A stretch of DNA of 64,000 nucleotides from Cohnella xylanilytica. GTDB lineage: Bacteria; Bacillota; Bacilli; Paenibacillales; Paenibacillaceae. The position numbers and the translations under genes are program-made. Position 1 is the stretch's first letter. Each line of letters begins with the position of its first letter. Under the pieces are notes generated by a model, which saw only the letters and a program-made list of their open reading frames with translations, ran no database searches and had not been told where the DNA came from. This document shows positions 43,374 through 51,277 of this stretch, piece after piece. The stretch lies in NCBI RefSeq assembly GCF_014212175.1, contig NZ_JACJVR010000044.1, positions 1 to 64,000 of the forward strand. The letters run 5' to 3'.

Positions 43374-44084
43374 TCAAGCCATCTGCGATCCTTGCTTCAA
43401 TAAATAACGGAACGAGAGGTCGAGAGTTCGCCATGCCATCTCCCAGCCCTCTTCCAGATCGTTCATGTTGGCGGCGATATTCTCCAGATGAGCGGATCCC
43501 GTGTCCGGGTTCAAGCTGTGCAGCAGATCGTCCTGGAACTCCGCGTTCATGTGGTGAATCTCCATGTTGCGCCGCTTCCGCAGCCGGTTCATCGCGTCCT
43601 GGTGCCTCTCCTTCCACTCGTTCAACGCTTCGGCCAGGCGGGCGTGGCGTTCGCTGCCGCGCATGCCCCGAAGAACCGTGAAGTAAGAGAACCGCGACTT
43701 GATTCTCTCCGTCCGCAGGCCGAGCGTCTCGTTCAGCAGCATCCCGAGCTTGTCGAGCAGCGAGAACACCCGGATATACGCGTTCTTATCGTAATAGACG
43801 TGTCGGTAATAGTTCAGCCGTTCCGCCGAAGACATCTCGTCGACCGACGGCTTGGCCACCTTGGCCGCATACCGCTCCGCCGCGTACTTGCTCTGTTCCA
43901 ATTCGTCCAGCGACCGGAGAAGTCCTTCCGACCAGATGGCGTATTTGCGGAATTTGACGGCGCTGCCGGCCTCTCCGCGCCCCTTGTCGCGCATAAGGCG
44001 GGCGAATCTCTCGATCGTCTGAACCGTATCTTGAAGCGGCCCTTGCCATTCGCGGGGCGGTTCGCCGAATATCGATCGCAGCAT
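43374..44084 (-). CDS. HEPN-domain protein (Cthe_2314-like)
   Basis: A 236-residue all-helical protein. The C-terminal half has RKRRNMEIHHMNAEF, which gives the R-x4-H motif of HEPN nucleases (Arg-Asn...His). I think it belongs to the Cthe_2314-like HEPN group in Firmicutes. HEPN proteins are often RNases in toxin-antitoxin or defence contexts, but no antitoxin (MNT) gene is beside it; the next gene downstream is an SDR. Start ATG with AGGAGG close upstream. Role unknown. Confidence 0.72.
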   Translation of the reverse strand: MLRSIFGEPPREWQGPLQDTVQTIERFARLMRDKGRGEAGSAVKFRKYAIWSEGLLRSLDELEQSKYAAERYAAKVAKPSVDEMSSAERLNYYRHVYYDKNAYIRVFSLLDKLGMLLNETLGLRTERIKSRFSYFTVLRGMRGSERHARLAEALNEWKERHQDAMNRLRKRRNMEIHHMNAEFQDDLLHSLNPDTGSAHLENIAANMNDLEEGWEMAWRTLDLSFRYLLKQGSQMA

Positions 44085-44252
44085 TCCGTTCCTCCTGCCT
44101 CTCCGTCGGATCGGCTCGTTCGCCTTTCAACCGGGGCGCGGTGCCGTCCATTCTTCCATTGTAACGCAATCCCGCCTCCCCGCTCAACCGGAAGGCTTGA
44201 GGGGAGCCGGAAGGAACGAGGCGGAGGAACGGCTGGAAGGGCGTGAGGCGGC

Positions 44253-44296
44253 TTGGAGACGGGATTGGAGGCGCTTTGGAGACGGGATTGGAGGCG
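44253..44296 (+). repeat. Two copies of a 21-base G-rich repeat
   Basis: TTGGAGACGGGATTGGAGGCG at 44253 and 44276, period 23, is followed by two TTGGGAGCGG copies. The plus strand from about 44190 to 44335 is strongly purine/G-rich with many GG runs and could form G-quadruplex-like structure. It has no ribosome site or credible reading frame. Confidence 0.75.
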
Positions 44297-44352
44297 GCAG
44301 GAGGCGGCTTGGGAGCGGTTTGGGAGCGGACGGTTCGGTCAGCGGAATCGCT

Positions 44353-44383
44353 TGAATAAATGCACCTATCAATTGGCAAAATA
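44353..44383 (+). promoter_or_regulatory. Sigma-G-like promoter of the small acidic gene
   Basis: TGAATA, 18-base spacer, CAAAATA. The forespore sigma-G consensus (about TGHATR and CATWHTA) is matched except one base in the -10. It lies 35 bases upstream of the GTG start of a spore-protein-like mini-gene. Confidence 0.5.
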
Positions 44384-44418
44384 AGGGCTGTTGTTCTGTA
44401 GCGGAAGGAGGTGGCAGC

Positions 44419-44583
44419 GTGACCCCTGCGAACGATCAACCGACCAAAGCGGAAGTGCAATCCACGAAGCTGAACCAGATGCCCGCGCCGGGCGAAGACG
44501 ATACGGAATTCTCCGCGGAAGAAGCCGCGGAAGTATTCGAGAACGAGCAAGGACAAGGGCGGACGAACCAGTCCGAGCGTTGA
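44419..44583 (+). CDS. Small acidic protein, possible gamma-type small acid-soluble spore protein
   Basis: A 54-residue, Glu/Gln/Asn-rich hydrophilic protein starting TPANDQPTKAEVQSTKLNQ and containing DDTEFSAEE, ending GRTNQSER. It starts at GTG with a perfect AAGGAGGTGG 4-7 bases upstream and is followed by a strong terminator, so it is very likely expressed. The order VQ-x-x-K-x-NQ then TEFSAE resembles the TEFASE repeat of gamma-type SASPs, which serve as amino-acid stores in the spore core. Together with the sigma-G-like promoter this suggests a short, divergent SASP (inference). Confidence 0.6.
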   Translation: MTPANDQPTKAEVQSTKLNQMPAPGEDDTEFSAEEAAEVFENEQGQGRTNQSER

Positions 44584-44605
44584 GCCTAAGCGGCAAAAGC
44601 GCAGA

Positions 44606-44645
44606 AGAAGCCTGATCCGTCGAACGGATTCAGGCTTCTCTTCGT
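44606..44645 (+). terminator. Terminator of the small acidic gene
   Basis: Stem AGAAGCCTGATCCG/CGGATTCAGGCTTCT with a TCGAA loop, then CTTCGTT. It may also serve the convergent mqnL-type gene ending at 44669. Confidence 0.8.
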
Positions 44646-44668
44646 TCTGGCGGCCGCGACGCGCCCGC

Positions 44669-46435
44669 TCAGGATTTGAAATATTCGCGCCAACGCCGGT
44701 CGACCAGCTCGACGACATCTTCGCGCGGGAACAGCTCGTCCGGATAGCCGGGCTTCATCCGGGCGTCGATCACGAGAGGCAGGCCGTAGCCGATATGGTG
44801 GCGCGACGTCTCGCTGACCGCGTAGATGTCGTGGGCCGGATTGAACCGGGTGAACGTCGTCCACAGGAACGGCGTCTGCCCGTCCGCGATGTCGGCGTCG
44901 TCGGCCAAGATGACGAGCGGCCACTCGGTGCCGCGTTCGGCCAGATGAACCGACAGCCTCTCCGCCAGGCGCGGATCCTTCTCGTAAGACGCTCCCTGCA
45001 CGACCAGGCAGCCCCGGCAGTACGGCTTGATTCTCGCGATATCCGGCATGTCCCCTTCCGAATATTCGGCGGGGAGAGCGCGGACCGGTTCTCCGACTCC
45101 GAGCAGAACCGCCTTGCTCCCGTGATTGAGCCGCTTGCCGGTATAATCCAGCGTATCGTGCGACGTATGGTCGAACACGAACAGGTCGCGCTTCGGGTCG
45201 AACCTCTCCAGCACCGTCTCCAGCACCGGAGCGAAGTGCTCAAGCTCCGCCGGGCGGTCCGTAAGCAGAAGGAACTTGGTCAGCGTCAACTGGCCTTGCC
45301 CGAGAATGCTGAAGGCGGTGCCGAGCGCTTCCCGCGAATAGCTCTCCCGGACGACGGCCGCCGTCAGCGCGTGGAAGCCCGTCTCCGCGTACGTCCACAG
45401 GCTGCGAACGCCCGGCAGCGCCATCGGGAACGCCGGAGACAGCAGCCGCTGCAGGAACTCGCCGAGGTAGTAGTCCTCCTGGCGGGGCTTGCCCACGATC
45501 GTCGCCGGATAGATGGCGTCCTTGCGGTGCCAGACGTGGTCGACATTGAACACGGGAAAATCATGCTGAAGCGAATAATAGCCGTAATGATCCCCGAACG
45601 GCCCTTCCGGCCGGCGAAGGTGCGGAGGCACCTTGCCCGAGATGGCGAATTCGGCTTCGGCCGGAATGCGGTGCCCGCCGAGCGGATCCTCGACCATCGG
45701 CAGCTTGCCTCCCAGGATCAGCGAGGTGAGCAGCAGCTCCGGCACGTTCTCCGGGACGGGTGCGATCGCCGACGCGATCAACGCCGGCGGTCCGCCCAGG
45801 AAGACGGTGACCGGAAGAGCTTCTCCTCTTTTCTCCGCCTCGTGGTAGTGGAAGCCTCCGCCCTTGTGAATCTGCCAGTGCATGCCCGTCGTGCTGTCGT
45901 CGAACACCTGCATCCGGTACATGCCGAGATTGTGGCGCTTCCCGTGCCCCGGCTGCTCGGTATAGACGAGCGGCAGCGTGATGAAGGGGCCGCCGTCCTC
46001 CTGCCAGCTCGTCAAGGCGGGCAGCCCCGCCAGCGGCCGCTCGCGCTTCGCGACGCCGAGGACGGGAGCCGACGCGGGCGACGTCTTCTTCATGCCGACC
46101 TTGACCAGGTCGAGCAGCATGTCCTTCTCGCGCCACAGCGCCGAAGGCGTCGGCGGGAGCAGCGTATCCATGGCGCCGACGAGACGCTTCGCCAGCTGCT
46201 CGGGACGGGGCCCGAACGCCAGGTCGACGCGGCGGCTCGTGCCGAACAGGTTCGTGACGACCGGGAACGGGCTCCCCTTGACGTTCGTGAACAGCAAAGC
46301 CGGGCCTCCTTCATCGATGACCCGGCGGTGAATCTCGGCGATCTCGAGCGCGGGATCGACCGGCGCGTCGATAATCGCCAGATCGTTCTCCTTGCGAAGC
46401 ATTTCCAGATACGGACGAAGCGATGAGAAGCTCAT
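44669..46435 (-). CDS. mqnL: UbiD-family decarboxylase of futalosine menaquinone pathway (MqnL type)
   Basis: Probably removes the carboxyl group of 1,4-dihydroxy-6-naphthoate or its prenylated form, using prenylated FMN. The 588-residue protein has UbiD features: N-terminal SLRPYLEMLRKENDL, the prFMN/Mn-site region MYRMQVFDDSTTGMHWQIHKGG, and RRPEGPFGDHYGYY containing the catalytic-type Glu/Asp network. It is longer than ordinary UbiD (about 490) and matches the menaquinone (SCO4490-like) subgroup. GGAGGGG lies just before the ATG. It follows ctaA by 18 bases. With mqnE it supports the futalosine route. Confidence 0.87.
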   Translation of the reverse strand: MSFSSLRPYLEMLRKENDLAIIDAPVDPALEIAEIHRRVIDEGGPALLFTNVKGSPFPVVTNLFGTSRRVDLAFGPRPEQLAKRLVGAMDTLLPPTPSALWREKDMLLDLVKVGMKKTSPASAPVLGVAKRERPLAGLPALTSWQEDGGPFITLPLVYTEQPGHGKRHNLGMYRMQVFDDSTTGMHWQIHKGGGFHYHEAEKRGEALPVTVFLGGPPALIASAIAPVPENVPELLLTSLILGGKLPMVEDPLGGHRIPAEAEFAISGKVPPHLRRPEGPFGDHYGYYSLQHDFPVFNVDHVWHRKDAIYPATIVGKPRQEDYYLGEFLQRLLSPAFPMALPGVRSLWTYAETGFHALTAAVVRESYSREALGTAFSILGQGQLTLTKFLLLTDRPAELEHFAPVLETVLERFDPKRDLFVFDHTSHDTLDYTGKRLNHGSKAVLLGVGEPVRALPAEYSEGDMPDIARIKPYCRGCLVVQGASYEKDPRLAERLSVHLAERGTEWPLVILADDADIADGQTPFLWTTFTRFNPAHDIYAVSETSRHHIGYGLPLVIDARMKPGYPDELFPREDVVELVDRRWREYFKS

Positions 46436-46453
46436 GGTTCCCCTCCTGTGGCT

Positions 46454-47530
46454 TTAGCGGCGAGACAGCTGCCAGGCTCGGATCGCCAGCAGGCATAGCG
46501 AGCTGAACAGCGCGGTAATGATGATCGTGTGAAGCAGGCTGGTGAAGACGTACACGTCATGGTATTCCAACGTCGCCGTGAGCAGCCATCCGCTCAGAAT
46601 CTGCGCGAGCACGAGCAGGAGCGAGACGTTCGCGAGGCCGCCCAGCTCGCGGGTTCTCCATGCCGCCCGGCGGACGTAGAAGTAGAGCAGCACAATCAGG
46701 ACGAACAGCAGGGCGCCCGCGAGACGGTGCGCGAAGACGATGCCCGTCGCGCCGTTCAGCTCCGGCACGAACTTGCCGTTGCACAGCGGCCAGCCGATGC
46801 AGCCGCCCGCCGAGTCGGTGTGGCGAACGTAGGCGCCCAGGTAGACGACGGCGTAGCAGTAGACGATAACGGCGACGGTCGCACGGAACAAGGCGACGGG
46901 GATCGGCGCGGCCGCCGTCCGGGTTGGCGAGCCTGCGCGGGCTGCCTTGGCGGATGGGGCCGCGTTGGCGGCTTTGGCCATGCTGCCTCTGTTGGCTCTG
47001 TTGGCTCTGTTGGCTCTGTTGGCTGTGCTGGCGGCTTGGGCTTGCGCGGCTTTGCCGATTCGGATGTCGGCCTCTTCCCCCGAGCGGACCGCATCCGCGC
47101 GTCTCTTCGCCCAGGCGTCGAGCAGCCAGGTGAAGGAGAACGCGATCATCGAGATGCCGAAGTGAATCGCCAGCACGGCGTCGGATGTCGGCCAGATGAC
47201 GGCCGCCGCCCCCAGGAGCGCCTGGGCGACGGTGAACAGCAGGGCGCCGCTGGCGTAGATAGCCGCCTCCTTGCTGCTCGGCTTCATCAGGAGCGTCACG
47301 ATGAACACGGCTCCGACGAGCAGCCCTTCGATGCCGCTGACGGCCCGATGGGAATATTCGACCATCGATTCTAACGTATAAGCGGGAACGAACTTGCCGT
47401 TGCACAGGGGCCAATCGGTGCCGCAGCCGCGTCCGGACTCCGTGTTCGTGACGACGACTCCGACGATCAGCACGAGGAACATGCCGATGCAAGTCCATAA
47501 AGTCAACAATCGATAACGCTTAGCGGTCAT
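46454..47530 (-). CDS. ctaA: Heme A synthase with low-complexity loop insertion
   Basis: Oxidises heme O to heme A for cytochrome aa3-type oxidase. The 358-residue protein has eight helices in two homologous halves. Heme-ligand histidines lie in EYSHRAVSG, AIHFGIS, AHRLAGA and LLHTIII. Cys pairs sit in both outside loops: GCGTDWPLCNGKF and GCIGWPLCNGKF. Between helices 4 and 5 there are about 65 residues (roughly 145-210) of Ala/Arg/Asn/Lys repeats; typical CtaA is about 305. Start ATG is the second of two near GGGG. It lies just upstream of mqnL. Confidence 0.9.
   Translation of the reverse strand: MTAKRYRLLTLWTCIGMFLVLIVGVVVTNTESGRGCGTDWPLCNGKFVPAYTLESMVEYSHRAVSGIEGLLVGAVFIVTLLMKPSSKEAAIYASGALLFTVAQALLGAAAVIWPTSDAVLAIHFGISMIAFSFTWLLDAWAKRRADAVRSGEEADIRIGKAAQAQAASTANRANRANRANRGSMAKAANAAPSAKAARAGSPTRTAAAPIPVALFRATVAVIVYCYAVVYLGAYVRHTDSAGGCIGWPLCNGKFVPELNGATGIVFAHRLAGALLFVLIVLLYFYVRRAAWRTRELGGLANVSLLLVLAQILSGWLLTATLEYHDVYVFTSLLHTIIITALFSSLCLLAIRAWQLSRR
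46987..47022 (-). repeat. Coding 9-base minisatellite inside ctaA
   Basis: Four exact tandem copies of CTCTGTTGG (plus strand), encoding (Asn-Arg-Ala)n in the cytoplasmic loop of CtaA. Being a multiple of three, slippage would change loop length without a frameshift. Confidence 0.9.
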
Positions 47531-47711
47531 GCCCATCCCCAGTTTCTATTGTGAAAGTAGGCTCAAAGATGGCCACCCCCATTATACCGGACCCGCCAAC
47601 GCAATACCATGTTGAAACTGTGAACAACCGACGCGCCCGCCCGCGCCGCCTGTCACAAAATCACAACAAACGGATTTCCGAAGGCAGCGGCGATAATCGC
47701 CCGCCCGCCGC

Positions 47712-47767
47712 AGGAAAAAGAAATCCCCCGACCCGCGGGAAGCTCAGCCTCCGGCGGATCGGGGGAT
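47712..47767 (-). terminator. Terminator of the thioredoxin-like gene
   Basis: Minus-strand stem ATCCCCCGATCC/GGTCGGGGGAT, then TTTCTTTTTCC, starting within 10 bases of the stop at 47774. The 180 bases between it and ctaA show no further gene. Confidence 0.8.
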
Positions 47768-47773
47768 CGCCGC

Positions 47774-48124
47774 TTACGCGGTCGGAGCGATCGCGCGCGA
47801 TACTTCGACGGCGCGGTCCAGGAACTGCTCGATCTCGTCGCGCGTCTTGCGCAGCTTGCTGACGAAGCGCACCAGTTCCTTGCCGTCGCGGAACGCGATG
47901 AAGCTCGGAATGCCGAGAATGTTAAGCTCCGAGCACAGATCCGGCAAGTCGTCCCGGTCCACCTCGATCAGAGTAAGGCGGTCGGCGTAAGCCGCTTCCA
48001 CCTCCGGCATGAACGGATCGATGAAGTGGCAGTCCTTGCACCATGTCGTCTTGAACACCGCTACCGTCAAGCCGCTCTCTCCGACCTTGCGCCGGAATTC
48101 GGCTTCGTCGCGAATCTTCTCCAT
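47774..48124 (-). CDS. ytpP: Thioredoxin-family protein (YtpP-like)
   Basis: A 116-residue thioredoxin fold with active site TTWCKDC (CxxC about residue 31), the cis-Pro loop LGIPSFIAFRDG, and a C-terminal helix EIEQFLDRAVE. CKDC rather than CGPC is typical of the YtpP/thiol-reductase subgroup in Bacillales. The ATG is 8 bases after GGAGG; ATGs further upstream lack ribosome sites. No signal peptide, so cytosolic. It lies downstream of a lipoprotein gene on the same strand. Confidence 0.85.
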   Translation of the reverse strand: MEKIRDEAEFRRKVGESGLTVAVFKTTWCKDCHFIDPFMPEVEAAYADRLTLIEVDRDDLPDLCSELNILGIPSFIAFRDGKELVRFVSKLRKTRDEIEQFLDRAVEVSRAIAPTA

Positions 48125-48212
48125 CCTCAAGACCTCCCGGGAACCCGCGGCGAGCGGGTCGATCATTTTATCCGACATTATACGCCTTCGCCGCGTTCCC
48201 CACAAGAGAGGG

Positions 48213-49757
48213 TTACAGGTCGCGGCTGACGACGAGATAGTCGCCGTATTCGTCTTCCACGACGCTATACTTGGCATGCAGCGTTCCGAGCAGGTCGTCG
48301 GCTTCCGCGTACGCCAGCCCGTCGACGCCTTCGACCGCATTCGTCCAGGCGACGGGCTTATCGTTCACGAGCAGGTTCGCCGAGCCTACCTTGAGTTCCA
48401 GCGTCTGCCGGGTCGCTTCGTCGTAGAAGCGAATCCCCTTGGTCGCCGGGTCGTATTCGAGGAATTGCCCGCCCAGCTGTTCGATCGTCTCGCGGATCGG
48501 CAGGTAGACGTCCCCGTCCTCGGTCTCCACGTACGGAACGCCCCAATCCGGGCTGAGGAGGAACTCCTGGTCGTCGATCTGGAGATCCTTCTTCAGCAGC
48601 TGATAAATGACCGAATTCTCGTCGAACAGCTTGACCGCCTGGAACGGCTTCAACTCTACGAGGTCTTCAAGGTCGTACGCGTTGAACGGCTTCTGGATCG
48701 CCGGGACGCTTACGTCGCCGTTGACGTTCCAGATCTCCTCGGAGCTGCGGATCGTCACGCCTTTAAGCGGAATGCCCGAATCCTTGAAGAGCTCGGCCGA
48801 GAGCGTCAGCTCCGAGTTCGTCTTGCGAATGTGCATCGAACGGTCGACGTACAGGTCCGTCTTGAACTGGATGCCCTCGTTGAAAATATCGTTCCAGCTC
48901 TCGTCCTTCTTCGCCGCCGCCAGCTCCTCTTGAGCTTCCTTGAACGAATCGAGAATCTCCTGGACGGTCTCGTTCAGCTCTTGCTCGGTCGGGGCCCAAT
49001 CTTCGGCCTCCATCCCGAACGCTTCCTGCAGCTCGGGCGGAAGCTCCGCCGCCCATTTGACGATGCTGCCGAGCAGCTGGCGCAAGCCCGCTTCGTCCTT
49101 GACGAGCGCGTCGAGATAGGCGGGAATCAGCTCGCCCAGCTCCTTGCCGTTCAATTCGGCGTGCACCTTCGTCACGTCGGTCGGCACGCCGCGGATCGGC
49201 TCCGACGCGAGCAGGTCGACCTTCACGGTCGGCGGATTCGGCAGGTGCCCGACCAGATACGAGCCCGCTTCGCCAACGAGCTTCAAGATCGCGTCCTCGA
49301 ACGCGCCGGAGTTCTCTCCGCCCGTTCCCCCTAGACCCGGCATCATGCCGTCGAACGACATATCGAGAACGAGAGGCCGCTTGGCGCCGGCCACGTCGAG
49401 CAGAACGGTGTCCTTGTCCGTCTGCAGCGTGAACGGAATCTCTCCCTTGCTAAGCGCCAGCGCGCCGGAGACGTACGCGTTGCCGTCTTCGTCGGACGCC
49501 GAACGGTCGATTCGCACCTGAATCTTGCGGAACCACTCGATCGCGGCCGCGACCTTCGGTTCCTCCTGAGCCAGCGCTGCGTCGTCCCAATCCAGCGCGA
49601 TCTCGAACGTGCCGCTCGACTCCGAGGACTTCACGTCGAGCTGCTTCAGGATCATGTCGTCGAGGCTGAATCCTCCGACCGCCTGACAGCCGACCAATAC
49701 CGCGAGCAGCAGGGCGCCGAGCGCCAAGCCGGCTCTTTTCCAACCTTTTCTTATCAT
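48213..49757 (-). CDS. Lipoprotein with C-terminal copper-amine-oxidase-N-like domain
   Basis: A 514-residue exported lipoprotein with signal MIRKGWKRAGLALGALLLAV and lipobox LVGC near residue 24. The body has no named domain that I recognise. The last 110 residues (PDWGVPYVETEDGDVYLPIRETIEQLGG onward, ending AKYSVVEDEYGDYLVVSRD) look like the Cu-amine-oxidase N-terminal-like/stalk homology domain common in Paenibacillus surface proteins. The start is chosen at the ATG with AAGGGG about 9 bases before. Function unknown, surface-exposed. Confidence 0.8.
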   Translation of the reverse strand: MIRKGWKRAGLALGALLLAVLVGCQAVGGFSLDDMILKQLDVKSSESSGTFEIALDWDDAALAQEEPKVAAAIEWFRKIQVRIDRSASDEDGNAYVSGALALSKGEIPFTLQTDKDTVLLDVAGAKRPLVLDMSFDGMMPGLGGTGGENSGAFEDAILKLVGEAGSYLVGHLPNPPTVKVDLLASEPIRGVPTDVTKVHAELNGKELGELIPAYLDALVKDEAGLRQLLGSIVKWAAELPPELQEAFGMEAEDWAPTEQELNETVQEILDSFKEAQEELAAAKKDESWNDIFNEGIQFKTDLYVDRSMHIRKTNSELTLSAELFKDSGIPLKGVTIRSSEEIWNVNGDVSVPAIQKPFNAYDLEDLVELKPFQAVKLFDENSVIYQLLKKDLQIDDQEFLLSPDWGVPYVETEDGDVYLPIRETIEQLGGQFLEYDPATKGIRFYDEATRQTLELKVGSANLLVNDKPVAWTNAVEGVDGLAYAEADDLLGTLHAKYSVVEDEYGDYLVVSRDL

Positions 49758-49891
49758 TTCCGCTATCCCCTTCCGTCCCTTCCCCATAGTGGCGTCGTAA
49801 GCGATGAATTCGCGTCCGGCGTAAGGATAGTTCGACGTCCAATATGGAAATCCTTCCAGTAACCGAACTTATAGAGCCGAAGGTGCTGAAA

Positions 49892-51277
49892 ATGAAGGAA
49901 AAATTACGAAGCCGGCAGACATGGAGCCGGCTCGGGAGGGAGCTCGCCGAGGGAATCGGCGCCAAAGCCGCCGCTTGGCGCGGCTCGCGCAGGCTGGCCC
50001 GCCCGAGAAGAGGGCTGCGGACGAGCCGCGAGACGATTCGCGGCGCGGAGGCCAAGCTGCGCAAGCTCCGCCTTCGCGGGAGCCGGGGCGACTTCTCGTC
50101 GCTTCGGACGGGGATCGCGGAGCTCGTCCGGCGAATCCGCGAGGAGACGGAGCGGCTGAACCGCAACAACGTGACGAGGACGGCCGCCTATTGGGAGATG
50201 TTCCGGGAGTGGCCGGAGCTGCATTGGGCGCTGCTCGCCCACCTCGTCTCCCGCAACGGCGGATGGGCGATGACCGATCTGAAGGGCGAATGGCTCCCGA
50301 AGCTGCTCGATCGGCCGACCCGCGACACTCTGTTCGACATGCTGGAGTCTTGCAACGCGTTGATTTTCCGGGACGCCTATCCCCAATTGAAGCTGTACGC
50401 CGAGAGCCGGCGATGCGGGGAGAGCCGGTTCTCCCTCCTTCCGGCGTTCGGCGTGTCCGCGTTCATGGCGCCGTTCTGGGAGCGATTCTGGATCGATCGG
50501 GACTCGGCCACGCTGACCGTCGCGCTTATCGTCAACGAGCAGCACGTCGTCGAACGGAAGGTGGTGCAGGATCCGGCGTACAGCGAGACGGTCTTGCGAT
50601 CCATCGCGCTGCTGGGGCAGACCGCGCTTCAGTTGAACCAGATCGTCTTCCCGCTGGGCGTGCCCGGAGGAGCGAGACCGGGGGAGCCGGCAGAGAAGGG
50701 AACGGCGGGAGATTCCCCGGAGCCAGCGGCAGATCGGCCGGGACAAGCCGATGATCGGCCATGGCGAGCTGGAGACCGCCGGGGAGAAGCGGCCGACCCT
50801 CCTCCTCTCGCCGGCCGGATCTTGGAGCGGTTCGCCGACCTGAAGGAGAGAATCGCCTTCGGCAAAAGCCTGTACGCGATGCTCTACGGCTACCCGAAGG
50901 TGCTGCAGGGAGCGATCGCCTTCGCCGAGGCGGTTCCGCACAGCGGGTCCAGAGCCGACTACTGGCCCGGAAGGTTCGCGGCGACCGCCGATACGGCAAA
51001 AACCGGCGAAGGGCCCGGAAGTTCGGGCCGCTCCGCCGGTCGCGAGGCGATCGAGAATCTATGGTACAGCCCAAGGCTCGAAGACGCTTGGGACGATCGG
51101 CCGCTCGGGCCGGTACCGGACGAGGACTGGCTGGACGGCCGCAACCTGTCCGCCGCGTTCCATGCGATGCGGGGCCTGCGCCCTCCGCTTCTGTTCGACA
51201 TGACGCGGGAGCACGAATTCGGCCAGCGCAAGCTGCAGGCGGCCGCGCTGGCGAAGTCGCTGTTCGCTCCGCCTTAA
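49892..51277 (+). CDS. DUF2515 family protein (YppC-like)
   Basis: A 461-residue protein with a very basic N-terminus (residues 1-70, Arg/Lys-rich) and the DUF2515 core LNRNNVTRTAAYWEMFREWPELHWALLAHLVSRNGGWAMTDLKG, then FAMPFWERFWIDRD-like and IVNEQHVVERKVV segments. A Gly/Pro/Arg-rich insertion (about 265-310) interrupts the middle. It ends GQRKLQAAALAKSLFAPP. YppC-type proteins are found in Bacillales and have no known role. The ATG follows GAAGGTG by 6 bases. Its 3' end overlaps the convergent flippase gene by 4 bases. Confidence 0.82.
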   Translation: MKEKLRSRQTWSRLGRELAEGIGAKAAAWRGSRRLARPRRGLRTSRETIRGAEAKLRKLRLRGSRGDFSSLRTGIAELVRRIREETERLNRNNVTRTAAYWEMFREWPELHWALLAHLVSRNGGWAMTDLKGEWLPKLLDRPTRDTLFDMLESCNALIFRDAYPQLKLYAESRRCGESRFSLLPAFGVSAFMAPFWERFWIDRDSATLTVALIVNEQHVVERKVVQDPAYSETVLRSIALLGQTALQLNQIVFPLGVPGGARPGEPAEKGTAGDSPEPAADRPGQADDRPWRAGDRRGEAADPPPLAGRILERFADLKERIAFGKSLYAMLYGYPKVLQGAIAFAEAVPHSGSRADYWPGRFAATADTAKTGEGPGSSGRSAGREAIENLWYSPRLEDAWDDRPLGPVPDEDWLDGRNLSAAFHAMRGLRPPLLFDMTREHEFGQRKLQAAALAKSLFAPP

